Assembly (NCBI RefSeq): GCF_007991635.1
Contig: NZ_BJYS01000009.1
Location: forward strand, 62,001 to 126,000
DNA length: 64,000 bases
Reading direction: 5' to 3'
Source of the DNA: Adhaeribacter aerolatus
GTDB lineage: Bacteria > Bacteroidota > Bacteroidia > Cytophagales > Hymenobacteraceae
Of the stretch, positions 46,386-55,696 are shown piece after piece. The position numbers and the translations under genes are program-made. Position 1 is the first letter of the stretch. Every line of letters starts with the position of its first letter. The notes under the pieces are model-generated. The model searched no databases. It was not told where the DNA came from and saw only the letters and a list, made by a program, of their open reading frames with translations.

Positions 46386-47849
46386 TTACTTGCCCAGTAC
46401 CTGAAAGAGTTGGGCTAATATTTTTTTATCATCGAAATCGGTTTTTACCCCCTTAACTTCCTGGTAGGTTTCGTGTCCTTTACCGGCAATTAAAATAATA
46501 TCCTGATTTTGAGCCAGCATACAGGCCGTTTTGATGGCTTCTTTCCGGTCTACCACAGTTAAGGTCTTTTTCAAATCCGGAGGCTTTACGCCCGCCTGCA
46601 TCTGGTTTAATATTTCCTGCGGGTCTTCGAACCGGGGGTTATCGGAGGTTAAAATGACGCGGTCGCTGTACTGACAGGCAATATCGGCCATGATGGGCCG
46701 CTTGGTGGCATCGCGGTTACCGCCGCAACCCACTACGGTAATTACCTGCTGGTCAGGACGGCGAATTTGCTTTATCGTATTCAGCACATTTTGCAGCGCA
46801 TCGGGGGTATGGGCATAATCAACAATACCGGTAATTTGTGTATCCGATACTATATAATCGAAGCGGCCCGCCGCCGAGGACAAGCTGGATAACACGGTTA
46901 AAACTTCGTCTGGGTCTTCGCCCAACAAATTAGCAGCGCCGTACACAGCCAGTAAATTATAGGCGTTAAACGTACCGATAAGTTTGCAGTAAACCTCTTT
47001 CCCCTCCAACTCCAGGTGCAATCCCTGAATAGAATTATCAAGGATGCGGGCTTTAAAGTCGGCGGCGGTGCGGAGCGCGTAAGTGTAGGTTTTGGCTTTG
47101 GTATTCTGCAACATCACGTTACCCCGTTTGTCGTCGGCATTTACCAAAGCAAAAGCGCTTTTTGTTAAGTTATCAAAAAATAGCTTTTTGGCCCGGATAT
47201 ATTCTTCAAACGTTTTGTGGTAGTCGAGGTGATCGTGGGTAATATTGGTAAAAATTGCACCGGCAAACTGCAGGCCGGTAACCCGGTGCTGCACCAGCGC
47301 GTGCGAGCTAACCTCCATAAAACAATAGCTACAGCCGGCTTTTACCATTTTGGCCAGCAAATTATTCAGGTTAATGGCATCGGGGGTGGTATGCGTGGCC
47401 GGTATAACGGTTTCGTTGATCTGGTTTTGCACGGTGGAGAGCATACCCACCTGGTAACCCAACTCCCGGAATAATTTGTGCAACAAGGTAACGCAGGTGG
47501 TTTTGCCGTTGGTACCGGTTACCCCTACCAGTTTTAACTGCTTGGCCGGGTGGCCGTAAAAAGCAGCGGCTATATAACCCATGGCCTCCGCACTATCGGC
47601 TACCTGCACATAGGTAACGGCCGGTGCCTGGGTTTCGGGTAATTGTTCGCAAATAACCACGGCGGTACCCGCTTCAACGGCTTTGGAAATATAGGCGTGC
47701 CCATCGGCCTGCACGCCCCGGATAGCAAAAAAAGCCATACCGGCGGCAGCCTGCCGGGAATCGAAGGTTAAGCCAAGCACTTCTACCGCCTCGGAACCAA
47801 CTACCTGAATGGGTTTTACATCTGCAAGCAGAGCGGATAAAAGCGGCAT
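46386..47849 (-). CDS. murE: UDP-MurNAc-tripeptide synthetase (meso-DAP-adding)
   Basis: Mur ligase of 487 residues that adds the third residue of the stem peptide. ATP loop: GVTGTNGKTTCVTLLHKL. Other marks are THTTPDAINLN and VDYAHTPDALQNVL. The motif DNPR in LTSDNPRFEDP is the one associated with meso-diaminopimelate specificity, so the wall should be of the DAP type. The start overlaps the stop of the upstream PBP gene by one base (TAATG). Confidence 0.95.
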   Translation of the reverse strand: MPLLSALLADVKPIQVVGSEAVEVLGLTFDSRQAAAGMAFFAIRGVQADGHAYISKAVEAGTAVVICEQLPETQAPAVTYVQVADSAEAMGYIAAAFYGHPAKQLKLVGVTGTNGKTTCVTLLHKLFRELGYQVGMLSTVQNQINETVIPATHTTPDAINLNNLLAKMVKAGCSYCFMEVSSHALVQHRVTGLQFAGAIFTNITHDHLDYHKTFEEYIRAKKLFFDNLTKSAFALVNADDKRGNVMLQNTKAKTYTYALRTAADFKARILDNSIQGLHLELEGKEVYCKLIGTFNAYNLLAVYGAANLLGEDPDEVLTVLSSLSSAAGRFDYIVSDTQITGIVDYAHTPDALQNVLNTIKQIRRPDQQVITVVGCGGNRDATKRPIMADIACQYSDRVILTSDNPRFEDPQEILNQMQAGVKPPDLKKTLTVVDRKEAIKTACMLAQNQDIILIAGKGHETYQEVKGVKTDFDDKKILAQLFQVLGK

Positions 47850-49954
47850 TAACTTAAAGTTATAATAATAATACTTCCTTTCTTAATAGGGCTACCGGGT
47901 TCCAGTGATTGGGTTTGTACCCGCCCACTGCCCTGGGTCTGCACACGTAACCCTTGGTTACCCAGCACAAAAAGCGCATCGCGTAGGGTCATTCCGGAAA
48001 CATCGGGCACCCGGCCCACCATTAATTTATTTGATTTCCAAACCAGCGAATGTCCCTGCGAATCGGCTTTTACCCATTCTTCGTCGGATCGGTTGTGGGT
48101 ACTGATACCTAATTTATTTGTAATTAAGGTTAGCTCTTCCTGGTTGCCAGCTTTTACCGGCGGTAATTTCTGGCGATCGGTAATTACCCGGCTGGCCAAC
48201 GGCTGGTGCAAGGTCAGGTCGCGGGCATAAGCTTTATCGGCCAGTTCCCGGAAAACCGGCGCTGCCACATCGCCGCCGTAGATACGGCCACTCTTTGGCG
48301 TATCAATAATTACAATGCAGGAATATTTAGGATTATCGGCGGGGAAATAACCGGCAAAAGAAGTAGAATAAACTTTTTTATCGTACTTGCCATTTTTTAC
48401 CTTCCAGGCTGTACCGGTTTTGCCGGCCACTTTGTAATACTGGCTTTTTACATGTTTTCCGGTACCGTGTTCTACTACCCCTTCCATTAGCAGCCGCAAT
48501 TTTTTCACCGTTTCTTCGGAGCAAATGCGCGTAGGGTTAAAATCCTGCGCCCCGAAACTTTCTACCACGGTGTTACCCTTCCGGATTTCCTTTACAATAA
48601 TGGGCGTAACTTTTATGCCGTTATTAGCCACAGCATTGTACAAAGCCAACGTTTGCAAAGGCGCTATTTGCAAACTATAACCAATCGCCATCCGGGTTAA
48701 AGTAGTCCGGCTCCACCGCCGGTTATCCGGCGTGTAAATAACCGGTTGGGCTTCCCCGTGCATCTGAAAACCCAATGGCTTGGTCAGCCCGAATTTTTCC
48801 AGATATTCTACATACTTCTGCGGATTTGCTTTAAAAGCGTTTTCGATTAGTTTGGCCGTGCCTGGATTAGAAGATTTTCCGAAAATATCGGCAATGGAAA
48901 GTACCCCGTAGCCGCGGCCCGTAGATTCACTCATATAAGATCCGCCAATTAGTTCACGGCCTTTACCGGTATCAAGGCTGTCATCAGGTGTTAAATCGGT
49001 TTCTTCAAAAAGTGCCATCATGGAGGCCAGCTTAAAGGTAGATCCGGGTTCGGTCCGGCCGTGATTACCAACGGCGTAGTTATAATTTTCTACATAAACC
49101 CCTTCTCCGGCTTTGCCTAGGTTAGCAATGGCTTTAATCTCGCCGGTTTTTACTTCCATCAGCACCACGCAGCCGTACTGGGCATTATTCGCAACCAGCG
49201 CTTTGTACAGTGCATTTTCGGCTACGTCCTGCAGGTTAATATCAATGGTGGTTTTAATATCGTAGCCGGGCAGTGGTTTTACGTCGGTAGCGTTGTAGAT
49301 GGGTTTGTTACCACCGGCCATTCTTTCGAACAAAGCTTCGCCGTCTTTCCCGGCCAGGTAGCTGTTGTAGGTATATTCCAGACCAGAGCCTTTTTTGTCT
49401 TCGGTAATACGGCCAATGGTCCGCTGCGCCAACGTACCGAACGGCCGGAAACGCTTATCTACCTTCTCGAAAATAACGCCGCCTCTATTTTTACCTTCCC
49501 GGAAAATAGGCCATGCAGCCATCATCTTTTTTTCCTGATAATTTAACTGGCGGCTATGAATGCGGATGTAGCGCCGTTTGGCCAGGCGGGCATTTTTTAT
49601 TTTGCGCCGGTAGCCTTCCGGCGATTTGTCTTTATAGAAACGCGATAGCAACAGGGCCAGCGAGTCGATGCCTTTTTCGAACTTTTTGTCATCGCAAATG
49701 GTGGGGTCAAAAGCTACCCGGTAAAACGGGAGCGAGGTAGCCATGATACTTTCGTTATCCGACAGCACATTGCCCCGGGTGGCATACACCGGCAAATAAA
49801 TCATCCGGCTTTCTTTTTGCAGTTGTGTCCACTTCTGGCCTTCGAAAAACTGCACGTGCACCACCTTGGCCACAATGGCAACCGCGAACAAACAAATAGC
49901 CAAAAACGCTACCCGCACCCGGGTAACGATTGATTTCTTAATATTCTTCGCCAT
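47849..49954 (-). CDS. ftsI: Division-type penicillin-binding protein (FtsI/PBP3 class) with PASTA domain
   Basis: Septal transpeptidase of 701 residues. A membrane helix lies at the N-terminus (VAFLAICLFAVAIVAKVVHV), then the PBP dimerisation domain, then the transpeptidase domain with S305 in PGSTFK (SxxK), KSSN (SxN) and AGKTGTA (KTG). The C-terminus carries one PASTA domain (RVPDVSGMTLRDALFVLGNQ). It crosslinks glycan made by FtsW. It overlaps the upstream ftsL-like gene by 17 bp and murE by 1 bp. Confidence 0.93.
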   Translation of the reverse strand: MAKNIKKSIVTRVRVAFLAICLFAVAIVAKVVHVQFFEGQKWTQLQKESRMIYLPVYATRGNVLSDNESIMATSLPFYRVAFDPTICDDKKFEKGIDSLALLLSRFYKDKSPEGYRRKIKNARLAKRRYIRIHSRQLNYQEKKMMAAWPIFREGKNRGGVIFEKVDKRFRPFGTLAQRTIGRITEDKKGSGLEYTYNSYLAGKDGEALFERMAGGNKPIYNATDVKPLPGYDIKTTIDINLQDVAENALYKALVANNAQYGCVVLMEVKTGEIKAIANLGKAGEGVYVENYNYAVGNHGRTEPGSTFKLASMMALFEETDLTPDDSLDTGKGRELIGGSYMSESTGRGYGVLSIADIFGKSSNPGTAKLIENAFKANPQKYVEYLEKFGLTKPLGFQMHGEAQPVIYTPDNRRWSRTTLTRMAIGYSLQIAPLQTLALYNAVANNGIKVTPIIVKEIRKGNTVVESFGAQDFNPTRICSEETVKKLRLLMEGVVEHGTGKHVKSQYYKVAGKTGTAWKVKNGKYDKKVYSTSFAGYFPADNPKYSCIVIIDTPKSGRIYGGDVAAPVFRELADKAYARDLTLHQPLASRVITDRQKLPPVKAGNQEELTLITNKLGISTHNRSDEEWVKADSQGHSLVWKSNKLMVGRVPDVSGMTLRDALFVLGNQGLRVQTQGSGRVQTQSLEPGSPIKKGSIIIITLS

Positions 49955-50372
49955 AAACTTCTATCTGGTAAGGAGGTGAAGAACTTTCCACAATACCGGC
50001 AGGCATTACCTTACGGGCCACTTCCGATTGCTTGCTCGCTTCCATGTAATCAGCGGCCAGGGTGGTGTAGTCAGCGCGTAAATCTTCGACTTCGCTCTTT
50101 ATCTTATCAATTTTCCGGATAGTTTTTTCGGCGTAGTGGGTGTTGCCAATATAAAACAGGCCAACAATCATTAAGTAAATAATATAGGGCAGAAACTTTA
50201 CGGGCAGGCCATACTGAAACAAGGTATCCATTTTGGTATACCTATCCAGCAGTTCAAAAATACTTGTACCCTTGGGCCGTTCCGGACGTTCCGGTTCTAC
50301 CTGGGGCAACGGTCGCTGCGTATTTACTTTACGCTGTACCCGGGGTCTTTCCTGTACTGTGTTTGCCGCCAT
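49938..50372 (-). CDS. ftsL: FtsL-like cell division protein
   Basis: Bitopic protein of 144 residues. A polar Arg/Pro-rich cytoplasmic N-terminus (about 70 residues) leads to one membrane helix (FLPYIIYLMIVGLFYIG), then a periplasmic coiled coil (KTIRKIDKIKSEVEDLRADY) and a short tail. Topology and position directly before the PBP gene fit FtsL, which connects FtsQ to FtsWI. Sequence alone would not identify it; Bacteroidota members are often annotated as an FtsL-like protein. Confidence 0.8.
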   Translation of the reverse strand: MAANTVQERPRVQRKVNTQRPLPQVEPERPERPKGTSIFELLDRYTKMDTLFQYGLPVKFLPYIIYLMIVGLFYIGNTHYAEKTIRKIDKIKSEVEDLRADYTTLAADYMEASKQSEVARKVMPAGIVESSSPPYQIEVYGEEY

Positions 50373-50490
50373 CTTCTACAGTTTTAGTTGGTGTTTGGTA
50401 AGTTTTAAGTCTTCCATTATTCTCTTTCTCCGGTTTCCTCGCTTTAATTTATTACTTATAACCTGCTACCAGATTCTTATTACGCGGTAC

Positions 50491-51393
50491 TCATAACTTT
50501 TCGGCTACCCGCAGTTTGGCACTCCGCGACCGGTTATTTTCCTGCAGCTCTAAAGCCGAAGGGGTCAGGGGTTTGCGGTACACCGAGGCAAAAGGCTTTA
50601 TTTCGTTGCCGTACAAATCTTTCTCTACTTCGCCGAAGAATTTCCCCTGCCGGATAAAGTTTTTTACCAGCCGGTCTTCGAGGGAGTGGTACGAAATCAC
50701 GACCAGACGTCCGCCTGGCTTTAACACTTCTGCCGTCTGCAGCAGCATTTCTTCCAGGGCTTTTAACTCATCGTTTACTTCCATGCGCAAGGCCTGAAAC
50801 ACCTGGGCCAAATATTTATTTTCTTTGCCTTTGGGTAAACAACTGGCAATGACTTCTTTAAACTGCCCAATGGTTTCGAGTTCCTGCGAGGCTCTTTTCA
50901 GCACTACCGTGCGGGCCAGGGTCCGGGCATTTTTCACTTCGCCGTATATGCCAAACAACTTATGCAAATCTTCTTCGGCGTAAGTCATCAGAATATCTTT
51001 GGCCGTTTTATCAGCCTCTTTATCCATGCGCATGTCCAGCGGCCCGTCGAAACGGGTAGAGAATCCTCTTTCGGAAGTATCGAACTGATAACTCGATACG
51101 CCTAAATCAGCCAGAATGCCATCGGCCTGCTTTGCCCCGTACAGGCGCAGGTACTTTTTGAGGTACCGGAAGTTGGCTTTCACAAATGTAAAAACCGGAG
51201 AGGCCAGCTTTTCGGCTTCTTTCTCAGCATCCGGGTCCTGGTCGAAACCAAATAATTTACCGGTGGTAAGCTTACTGGCTATCAGGGCCGAATGCCCTCC
51301 ACCTCCAAACGTAACATCTACATAAATCCCCGCGGGCTTTATCGCCAAAGCATCTACCGATTCCTGCAACATGACGGGCTGGTGGTACGCCAT
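50491..51393 (-). CDS. rsmH: 16S rRNA (cytosine(1402)-N(4))-methyltransferase
   Basis: SAM-dependent methyltransferase of 300 residues (MraW) that modifies C1402 of 16S rRNA. It starts YHQPVMLQESVDAL. The SAM loop is VDVTFGGGGHSALIA, followed by FGFDQDPDA, GILADLGVSSYQFD and VISYHSLEDRLVKNF. Second gene of the dcw cluster; its ATG overlaps the mraZ stop by one base (TAATG). Confidence 0.97.
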   Translation of the reverse strand: MAYHQPVMLQESVDALAIKPAGIYVDVTFGGGGHSALIASKLTTGKLFGFDQDPDAEKEAEKLASPVFTFVKANFRYLKKYLRLYGAKQADGILADLGVSSYQFDTSERGFSTRFDGPLDMRMDKEADKTAKDILMTYAEEDLHKLFGIYGEVKNARTLARTVVLKRASQELETIGQFKEVIASCLPKGKENKYLAQVFQALRMEVNDELKALEEMLLQTAEVLKPGGRLVVISYHSLEDRLVKNFIRQGKFFGEVEKDLYGNEIKPFASVYRKPLTPSALELQENNRSRSAKLRVAEKL

Positions 51394-51860
51394 TATATGC
51401 CGGGTTCGATTAAAGGTTGATCGCCTAAAAACTTCTGGGCCAACGACGAGAAACCTTGCTGGTCTTTAATCAGGAAGTCTTCGTATTTATCGGGGTTCCA
51501 GATTTCGACACGGTTGCCCAAGCCCACTACAATTACTTCTTTTTCTATGTCGGCGTAGCGCACCATGGTGCGGGGTAAAATAAACCGGCCCGCGCTATCC
51601 AGTTCTACTTCCGTGTTGCCCCGGAAAAAATTCCGCTGAAAATTCCGGTACTCTTCGTTAAACTCATTCAAACTAGCTACCTTGTCGTAAATCACTTTCC
51701 AGGCCGCCTGCGGATACAATACCAGGCACGGCTCGAACCCCCGGGTCAGCACCACCTGGTTACCAGATTCCTCGGGTAGATTGGCTTTGATTTTTGCGGG
51801 CAAAACCAATCTTCCTTTCGGGTCTAGCTTACACTCGTATTCGCCGGAAAGAAAGTTCAT
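51393..51860 (-). CDS. mraZ: Transcriptional regulator MraZ
   Basis: DNA-binding protein of 155 residues with two SpoVT/AbrB-like halves. It starts MNFLSGEYECKLDPKGRLVLPAKIK (split: MNFLSGEYECKLDP, KGRLVLPAKI) and the second half has VELDSAGRFILPRTM. The frame is open up to a GTG at 51983, but the ATG at 51860 fits the family and lies 30 bp after the predicted transcription start, so I use it. MraZ is known to bind repeats before its own gene and to repress the dcw operon. Candidate boxes and promoter are at 51899-51952. Confidence 0.95.
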   Translation of the reverse strand: MNFLSGEYECKLDPKGRLVLPAKIKANLPEESGNQVVLTRGFEPCLVLYPQAAWKVIYDKVASLNEFNEEYRNFQRNFFRGNTEVELDSAGRFILPRTMVRYADIEKEVIVVGLGNRVEIWNPDKYEDFLIKDQQGFSSLAQKFLGDQPLIEPGI

Positions 51861-51875
51861 ACAGGGCCTTTTGAT

Positions 51876-51894
51876 CTCCGGGTAGATTCCGGAG
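51876..51894 (-). promoter_or_regulatory. Hairpin in the mraZ 5' leader
   Basis: CTCCGG and CCGGAG form a 6-bp stem around a 7-nt loop, right at the predicted transcript start and before the mraZ ATG. It may stabilise the dcw mRNA; no function is proven. Confidence 0.4.
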
Positions 51895-51898
51895 TAAA

Positions 51899-51952
51899 CA
51901 AAAATACGGATAAGAAAAATTAAGTCAACCTCATTCTCCCACTTTTTACCAC
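51899..51952 (-). promoter_or_regulatory. dcw promoter with overlapping MraZ boxes
   Basis: On the minus strand GTTG (51929-51926), a 19-bp spacer and TATTTTTG (51906-51899) fit the Bacteroidota promoter. Just upstream and overlapping the -33 element are three boxes starting at 51952, 51942 and 51932: GTGGT, GTGGG and GAGGT, each separated by 5 bp. The 10-bp period matches known MraZ operators (TGGGN with N5 spacers in E. coli). Looser GTGG copies occur at 51983, 52000 and 52012. Confidence 0.7.
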
Positions 51953-52152
51953 TTTGTGGATAAATTATGGTTATCAACCCCACTTATACACATTTTCCAC
52001 ATTTTCACCCACACTTATACCCCAGTTTTCCCAACCCCTAAATGGTTTTAAAAACAATTCGCGACAAGCCGCCACGAATTAATACACTGAATATCAACCA
52101 TTTATTATATAAAAATAATATTATAAGCAGAAATTCTGAATCTGCAAATACC

Positions 52153-52178
52153 AAAGTGGGAGGAAGTGGCGAAAGTGG
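52153..52178 (+). promoter_or_regulatory. Second cluster of AAAGTGG repeats, opposite strand
   Basis: AAAGTGGG, GAAGTGG and AAAGTGG on the plus strand, with GTGG starting at 52156, 52166 and 52175. Spacing is 10 and 9 bp, like an MraZ box array but in inverted orientation and about 200 bp further upstream. It could be a remote MraZ site or chance. Confidence 0.35.
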
Positions 52179-52420
52179 AAAGAAAATTCCCTCATTGTGG
52201 AATTTTTACCCGAGTAGAGCAAATTGCTATTATTTCCCGGCTTTTGGAGCAAGATTAGCCGGGCAGAAAACAGGTTCTTCGTACGTATATATACGGGGAG
52301 TAAAAGACAATATTTAGCCGCCTGCTGCTACAAATAACTTCGCTTAAAAGCAGCTAAGAATTTACTAGCCAATGCCATAAGTGAATAAAAAATGAAGCTA
52401 ATTAAGGCCGCCGCCAATAG

Positions 52421-53101
52421 TTATTTTTTCTCTTTGTAGAGTTGCCACCAAGGCACGTAAGGCTTGTCGTGGTGCTCGTAATGGTAGCCAAAAAAGTAGC
52501 AACTAATGAAAGCCCAGGTGTGGTTTTTGGCCTGAGTATGGGATTTATGTCTATTACCAGCGTCATGTTCGCCGCGGTGCGGCAGGTAAGTACCGAAATA
52601 AAATAGCTGAAATGTAGCCAAAATGGCCGGCACCATCCAGAACAATATTACATTCTCAGCCGGAAACACCAACTTTAGTAAGTTAAAGGTAATAGCCATG
52701 AGTACCAGTTGCTGCCAGGTAATATAATTTTTAAGAAAACTGAAGTACCAGACAAAGAAATTACCGCCGTGGTAATCCGGATCCTGACCGGTTGCAACGT
52801 AATGGTGGTGGGCGTGGTGCCGGGGCAATAACCGGTTAAAATTATTGTAGGCAAACAAGCCGGCAGCAAGCGTACCAATAAATTTATTTAGTTTTCTATT
52901 CCGGGAAACGACGCCGTGCATGGCATCGTGGGCGGTAATAAATAAACCTGTATACAAATGGGTTTGCACCAGCACAAAAAAATAGGGCACCGGGGTATAA
53001 AAATTTACCGGCCAGTGCAGTAAGAACCACAAGCTGAAACCCCAGCTAAGGATAACCAAAGCGGCAATAACTTCACCTTTATGTTTCTGCAGAAAATTCA
53101 T
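52421..53101 (-). CDS. crtW: CrtW-like beta-carotene ketolase (fatty acid desaturase superfamily)
   Basis: Membrane di-iron oxygenase of 226 residues with four or more membrane segments. The histidine boxes are HDAMHG (about 59-63), HHAHHH (95-100), HRGEHD and YHYEHH. The last box, with GYHYEHHDKPYVPWW, is typical of CrtW-type 4,4'-beta-carotene oxygenases, which make keto-carotenoids such as canthaxanthin. Cytophagales are often pink or orange. No other crt gene is adjacent, so a relative acting on a different lipid cannot be excluded. Confidence 0.75.
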   Translation of the reverse strand: MNFLQKHKGEVIAALVILSWGFSLWFLLHWPVNFYTPVPYFFVLVQTHLYTGLFITAHDAMHGVVSRNRKLNKFIGTLAAGLFAYNNFNRLLPRHHAHHHYVATGQDPDYHGGNFFVWYFSFLKNYITWQQLVLMAITFNLLKLVFPAENVILFWMVPAILATFQLFYFGTYLPHRGEHDAGNRHKSHTQAKNHTWAFISCYFFGYHYEHHDKPYVPWWQLYKEKK

Positions 53102-53693
53102 GCTTTTACGAATTCCGGGCGCTCCACCCGGTTACGAAACAAACCAAATTCAATTTGGTTCTATTCCGTTTTAAATACTTACCTGCCACCAATTAAGTTC
53201 CGGTTTACTGCATCACCTGAAAAATAACATTCATAGTGTCACAACCGGGAAGTAAAACAAATTCATTTATAATTCATAAGTATTTGGTAATAAAAGAGAT
53301 AAACAATTTATAAAAAACTTTTACCTTTTTGTTTAACCTTAATGGAGTAAAAGCCCGCCATTGTACTTACGCTCATTCAATCCACAACTTTGACTTTTGA
53401 AAAAATTCTGATAGAAATAAAGGAAACTTTATCTGATCGCTTTGGAAAGTAAACAACATCCGGAAATGGATGATAAATATTTATAGTGGCAAAATGCAAT
53501 TCAATAATAGCTTAGATGCCCTTGATGATTGCTTACACCTGCTTCCTTTAATGGCTAAAGCAGGAATAATAAAGTACAAACAGTTAAATTATACCTAATT
53601 ATAAGTATTGATAATCAACTTCTTGACTTTTAATTTTATAAGAGCACGCACCTGTTGCTTAGTTGGTGATTATTCTGTTAAAATATTAAATTT
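53102..53693. other. Gene-free 592-bp divergent region
   Basis: Spacer between the CrtW-like gene (minus) and the TonB gene (plus). I see no coding frame of substance, no strong hairpin and no promoter matching the consensus. Confidence 0.4.
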
Positions 53694-54605
53694 ATGAATC
53701 AGAATTGCTGTAAAAAAGGGCTTACCGGAGAAGTAAAGCGGTTAGCTATCGCGTCTTTGCTGAGTTTAGTTATAGGCCTGAATGCTGGACATAATTCTAC
53801 GGCCGCTATTGTGCGGCTTAGCCCAAACATTCAACCTGTGCAGGTTAAATCTAATTTTAATTTACCTGCTTGTAGAACCGAGGCCAAACCCTATTGGGTA
53901 AATAATATTACAAATTTCACGGCGCTCGACAGTACTGAAAAAATTTTCACCTTCGTAGAGCAAATGCCCGTTTTCCCGGGAGGCGAAGTTGCCCAAGGTA
54001 AATTTATTAAAATGAATTTAAGGTATCCGGTGGAGGCAATGAAAGCGGGGGTAACCGGATTGGTGGTGGCCCAGTTTGTAGTAAACAAAAAGGGCAAAAT
54101 ACATGATATTACTATTGTTAAAAGTGTAAGTCCGGAGTTGAATGGAGAAGTAATACGCATCATCAGGCTAATGCCCGATTTTGAACCCGCTTTGCAAAGC
54201 GGAAAACCGGTTTCTTTTCGCTACACCTTGCCGGTGCGGTTTAGTTTGTCATCGAGCGACCTAAGCGATGTGCCGTTAGATACTTTAAAGTCCCGGATTT
54301 TTAGCCAGGCAGAAAACCCACCTCAGTTTCCCGGCGGAGAATCTGCCCTGCAGGACTTTATGAGGAAAAAACTTAGTTATCCGAAAGAAGCGAAAAGAAG
54401 TAAAATAGAAGGATTAGTGGTGGTTCAGTTTTTAGTAGATACCAACGGTAAATTATTTTATCCGAAGGTAACAAAATCAGTAAATCCTGTTTTAGATGCA
54501 GAAGCCATGCGCCTCGTAAAATCCTTACCGCCTTTTACACCGGCTAGGCAAAATAACCAGCCGGTTGTTTTCAGGTACACCTTACCTGTCCGGTTCGACC
54601 GGTAA
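53694..54605 (+). CDS. TonB-family protein with two TonB C-terminal domains
   Basis: Protein of 303 residues. One hydrophobic N-terminal segment (LAIASLLSLVIGLNAG, about 17-32) acts as anchor or signal peptide. Two tandem TonB_C domains follow, at about 95-190 and 207-303, each with PxFPGGE, a YPxEA(M/K) helix, GLVVxQFxV and a final FRYTLPVRF. There is no long proline-rich spacer as in classical TonB and no exbBD next to it. It may be an energy transducer variant or a scaffold. The doubled domain looks like an internal duplication. Confidence 0.8.
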   Translation: MNQNCCKKGLTGEVKRLAIASLLSLVIGLNAGHNSTAAIVRLSPNIQPVQVKSNFNLPACRTEAKPYWVNNITNFTALDSTEKIFTFVEQMPVFPGGEVAQGKFIKMNLRYPVEAMKAGVTGLVVAQFVVNKKGKIHDITIVKSVSPELNGEVIRIIRLMPDFEPALQSGKPVSFRYTLPVRFSLSSSDLSDVPLDTLKSRIFSQAENPPQFPGGESALQDFMRKKLSYPKEAKRSKIEGLVVVQFLVDTNGKLFYPKVTKSVNPVLDAEAMRLVKSLPPFTPARQNNQPVVFRYTLPVRFDR

Positions 54606-54629
54606 ACTTAATTTAACTCTTGTTCTTAC

Positions 54630-54668
54630 AACCAGGAAGCTTTTCCGAATCCGGGCCACTTCCTGGTT
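54630..54668. terminator. Hairpin between converging TonB and surE genes
   Basis: AACCAGGAAG pairs perfectly with CTTCCTGGTT around a 19-nt loop. T-tracts are weak, so termination strength is uncertain. Confidence 0.55.
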
Positions 54669-54684
54669 ATAGTTGCTGCAGAAC

Positions 54685-55461
54685 TTATTTATTTAATTCC
54701 CATTCGTTATTTAAGCGCACCATGGCAAAATGAGCGGTCATGTCAAACTGGCAAGGCACAATCGAAACGAAGTTATGCGCCAGCGCCCACTCGTCGGTAT
54801 CTTCGCCTTTATCGGGGTTAATAAAATTACCGGTAAGCCAGAAGTAACGGCGACCGTTTGGATCCAGGCGCTCGTCGAATTCTTCTTCCCAGCGCGCCTG
54901 GGCTTGCCGGCAGACTTTTACACCAGCAATTTTCTTATTCGATTTTTTCGGAAAATTTACATTAAGCGCCACGCCTTCGGGTATGCCATTCTTCAGGGCC
55001 TGCCGAACGATCATTTCTACGTATTCTTCGGTGTGCGAAAAATCGGCATCGTGGCCAAATTCGCACAGCGAAAAGCCAATAGCCGGCAACCCCTCAATAG
55101 CTGCTTCGATGGCCGCCGACATGGTACCGGAATACAACACACTTACGCTGGAGTTAGAGCCGTGATTAATACCGCTGACCACCAAATCGGGCTGCCGTTC
55201 TTTTAACACGTGGTGCTTGGCCAGTTTTACACAATCGGCGGGCGTACCCGAGCATTCCCAGGCTTCTACATCGTCGAAAGCCAAGGATTTATCCAGGCGC
55301 AGGGTATTGCCTACCGTAATGGCGTGCCCCATACCTGATTGCGGACTATCCGGGGCTACCACTACCACATCGCCAATTTTCTTCATTACATTTACGAGCG
55401 TACGGATACCCGGTGCGGTAATGCCGTCGTCGTTCGATACCAATATAAGTGGTTTAGCCAT
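54685..55461 (-). CDS. surE: 5'/3'-nucleotidase SurE
   Basis: Metal-dependent phosphatase of 258 residues that removes phosphate from nucleoside monophosphates. The metal-binding N-terminus is LVSNDDGITAPG with D11 and D12. Family stretches include VVVAPDSPQSGMGHAIT, VVSGINHGSNSS and YSGTMSAAIEAAI. No pcm or other usual partner is adjacent. Single gene on minus. Confidence 0.95.
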   Translation of the reverse strand: MAKPLILVSNDDGITAPGIRTLVNVMKKIGDVVVVAPDSPQSGMGHAITVGNTLRLDKSLAFDDVEAWECSGTPADCVKLAKHHVLKERQPDLVVSGINHGSNSSVSVLYSGTMSAAIEAAIEGLPAIGFSLCEFGHDADFSHTEEYVEMIVRQALKNGIPEGVALNVNFPKKSNKKIAGVKVCRQAQARWEEEFDERLDPNGRRYFWLTGNFINPDKGEDTDEWALAHNFVSIVPCQFDMTAHFAMVRLNNEWELNK

Positions 55462-55696
55462 TTTCTGTTTTAATTTAAAAGCGCCAAATTAGGCCGAACT
55501 AACCTGAATAACAAACCAGGCTGGCCATTGGTATTAACTTAATCGGCTCCGGGGAGGTTTAGGTAAAAACGATATAACCACCTTGGTAATAAATTTCGTG
55601 TCCCTCCCCGCTAATAATTAATCTGTTTATGGCTTCAGAAAACGCACGACAACCGTAAACATTTACCGGTAATAAAATTATTAATATCTTAAGCCG

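Noticed and set aside
52042-52317. 91-codon frame upstream of mraZ on plus
   Set aside because: Composition is not coding-like and it overlaps the AAAGTGG array. No family recognised.
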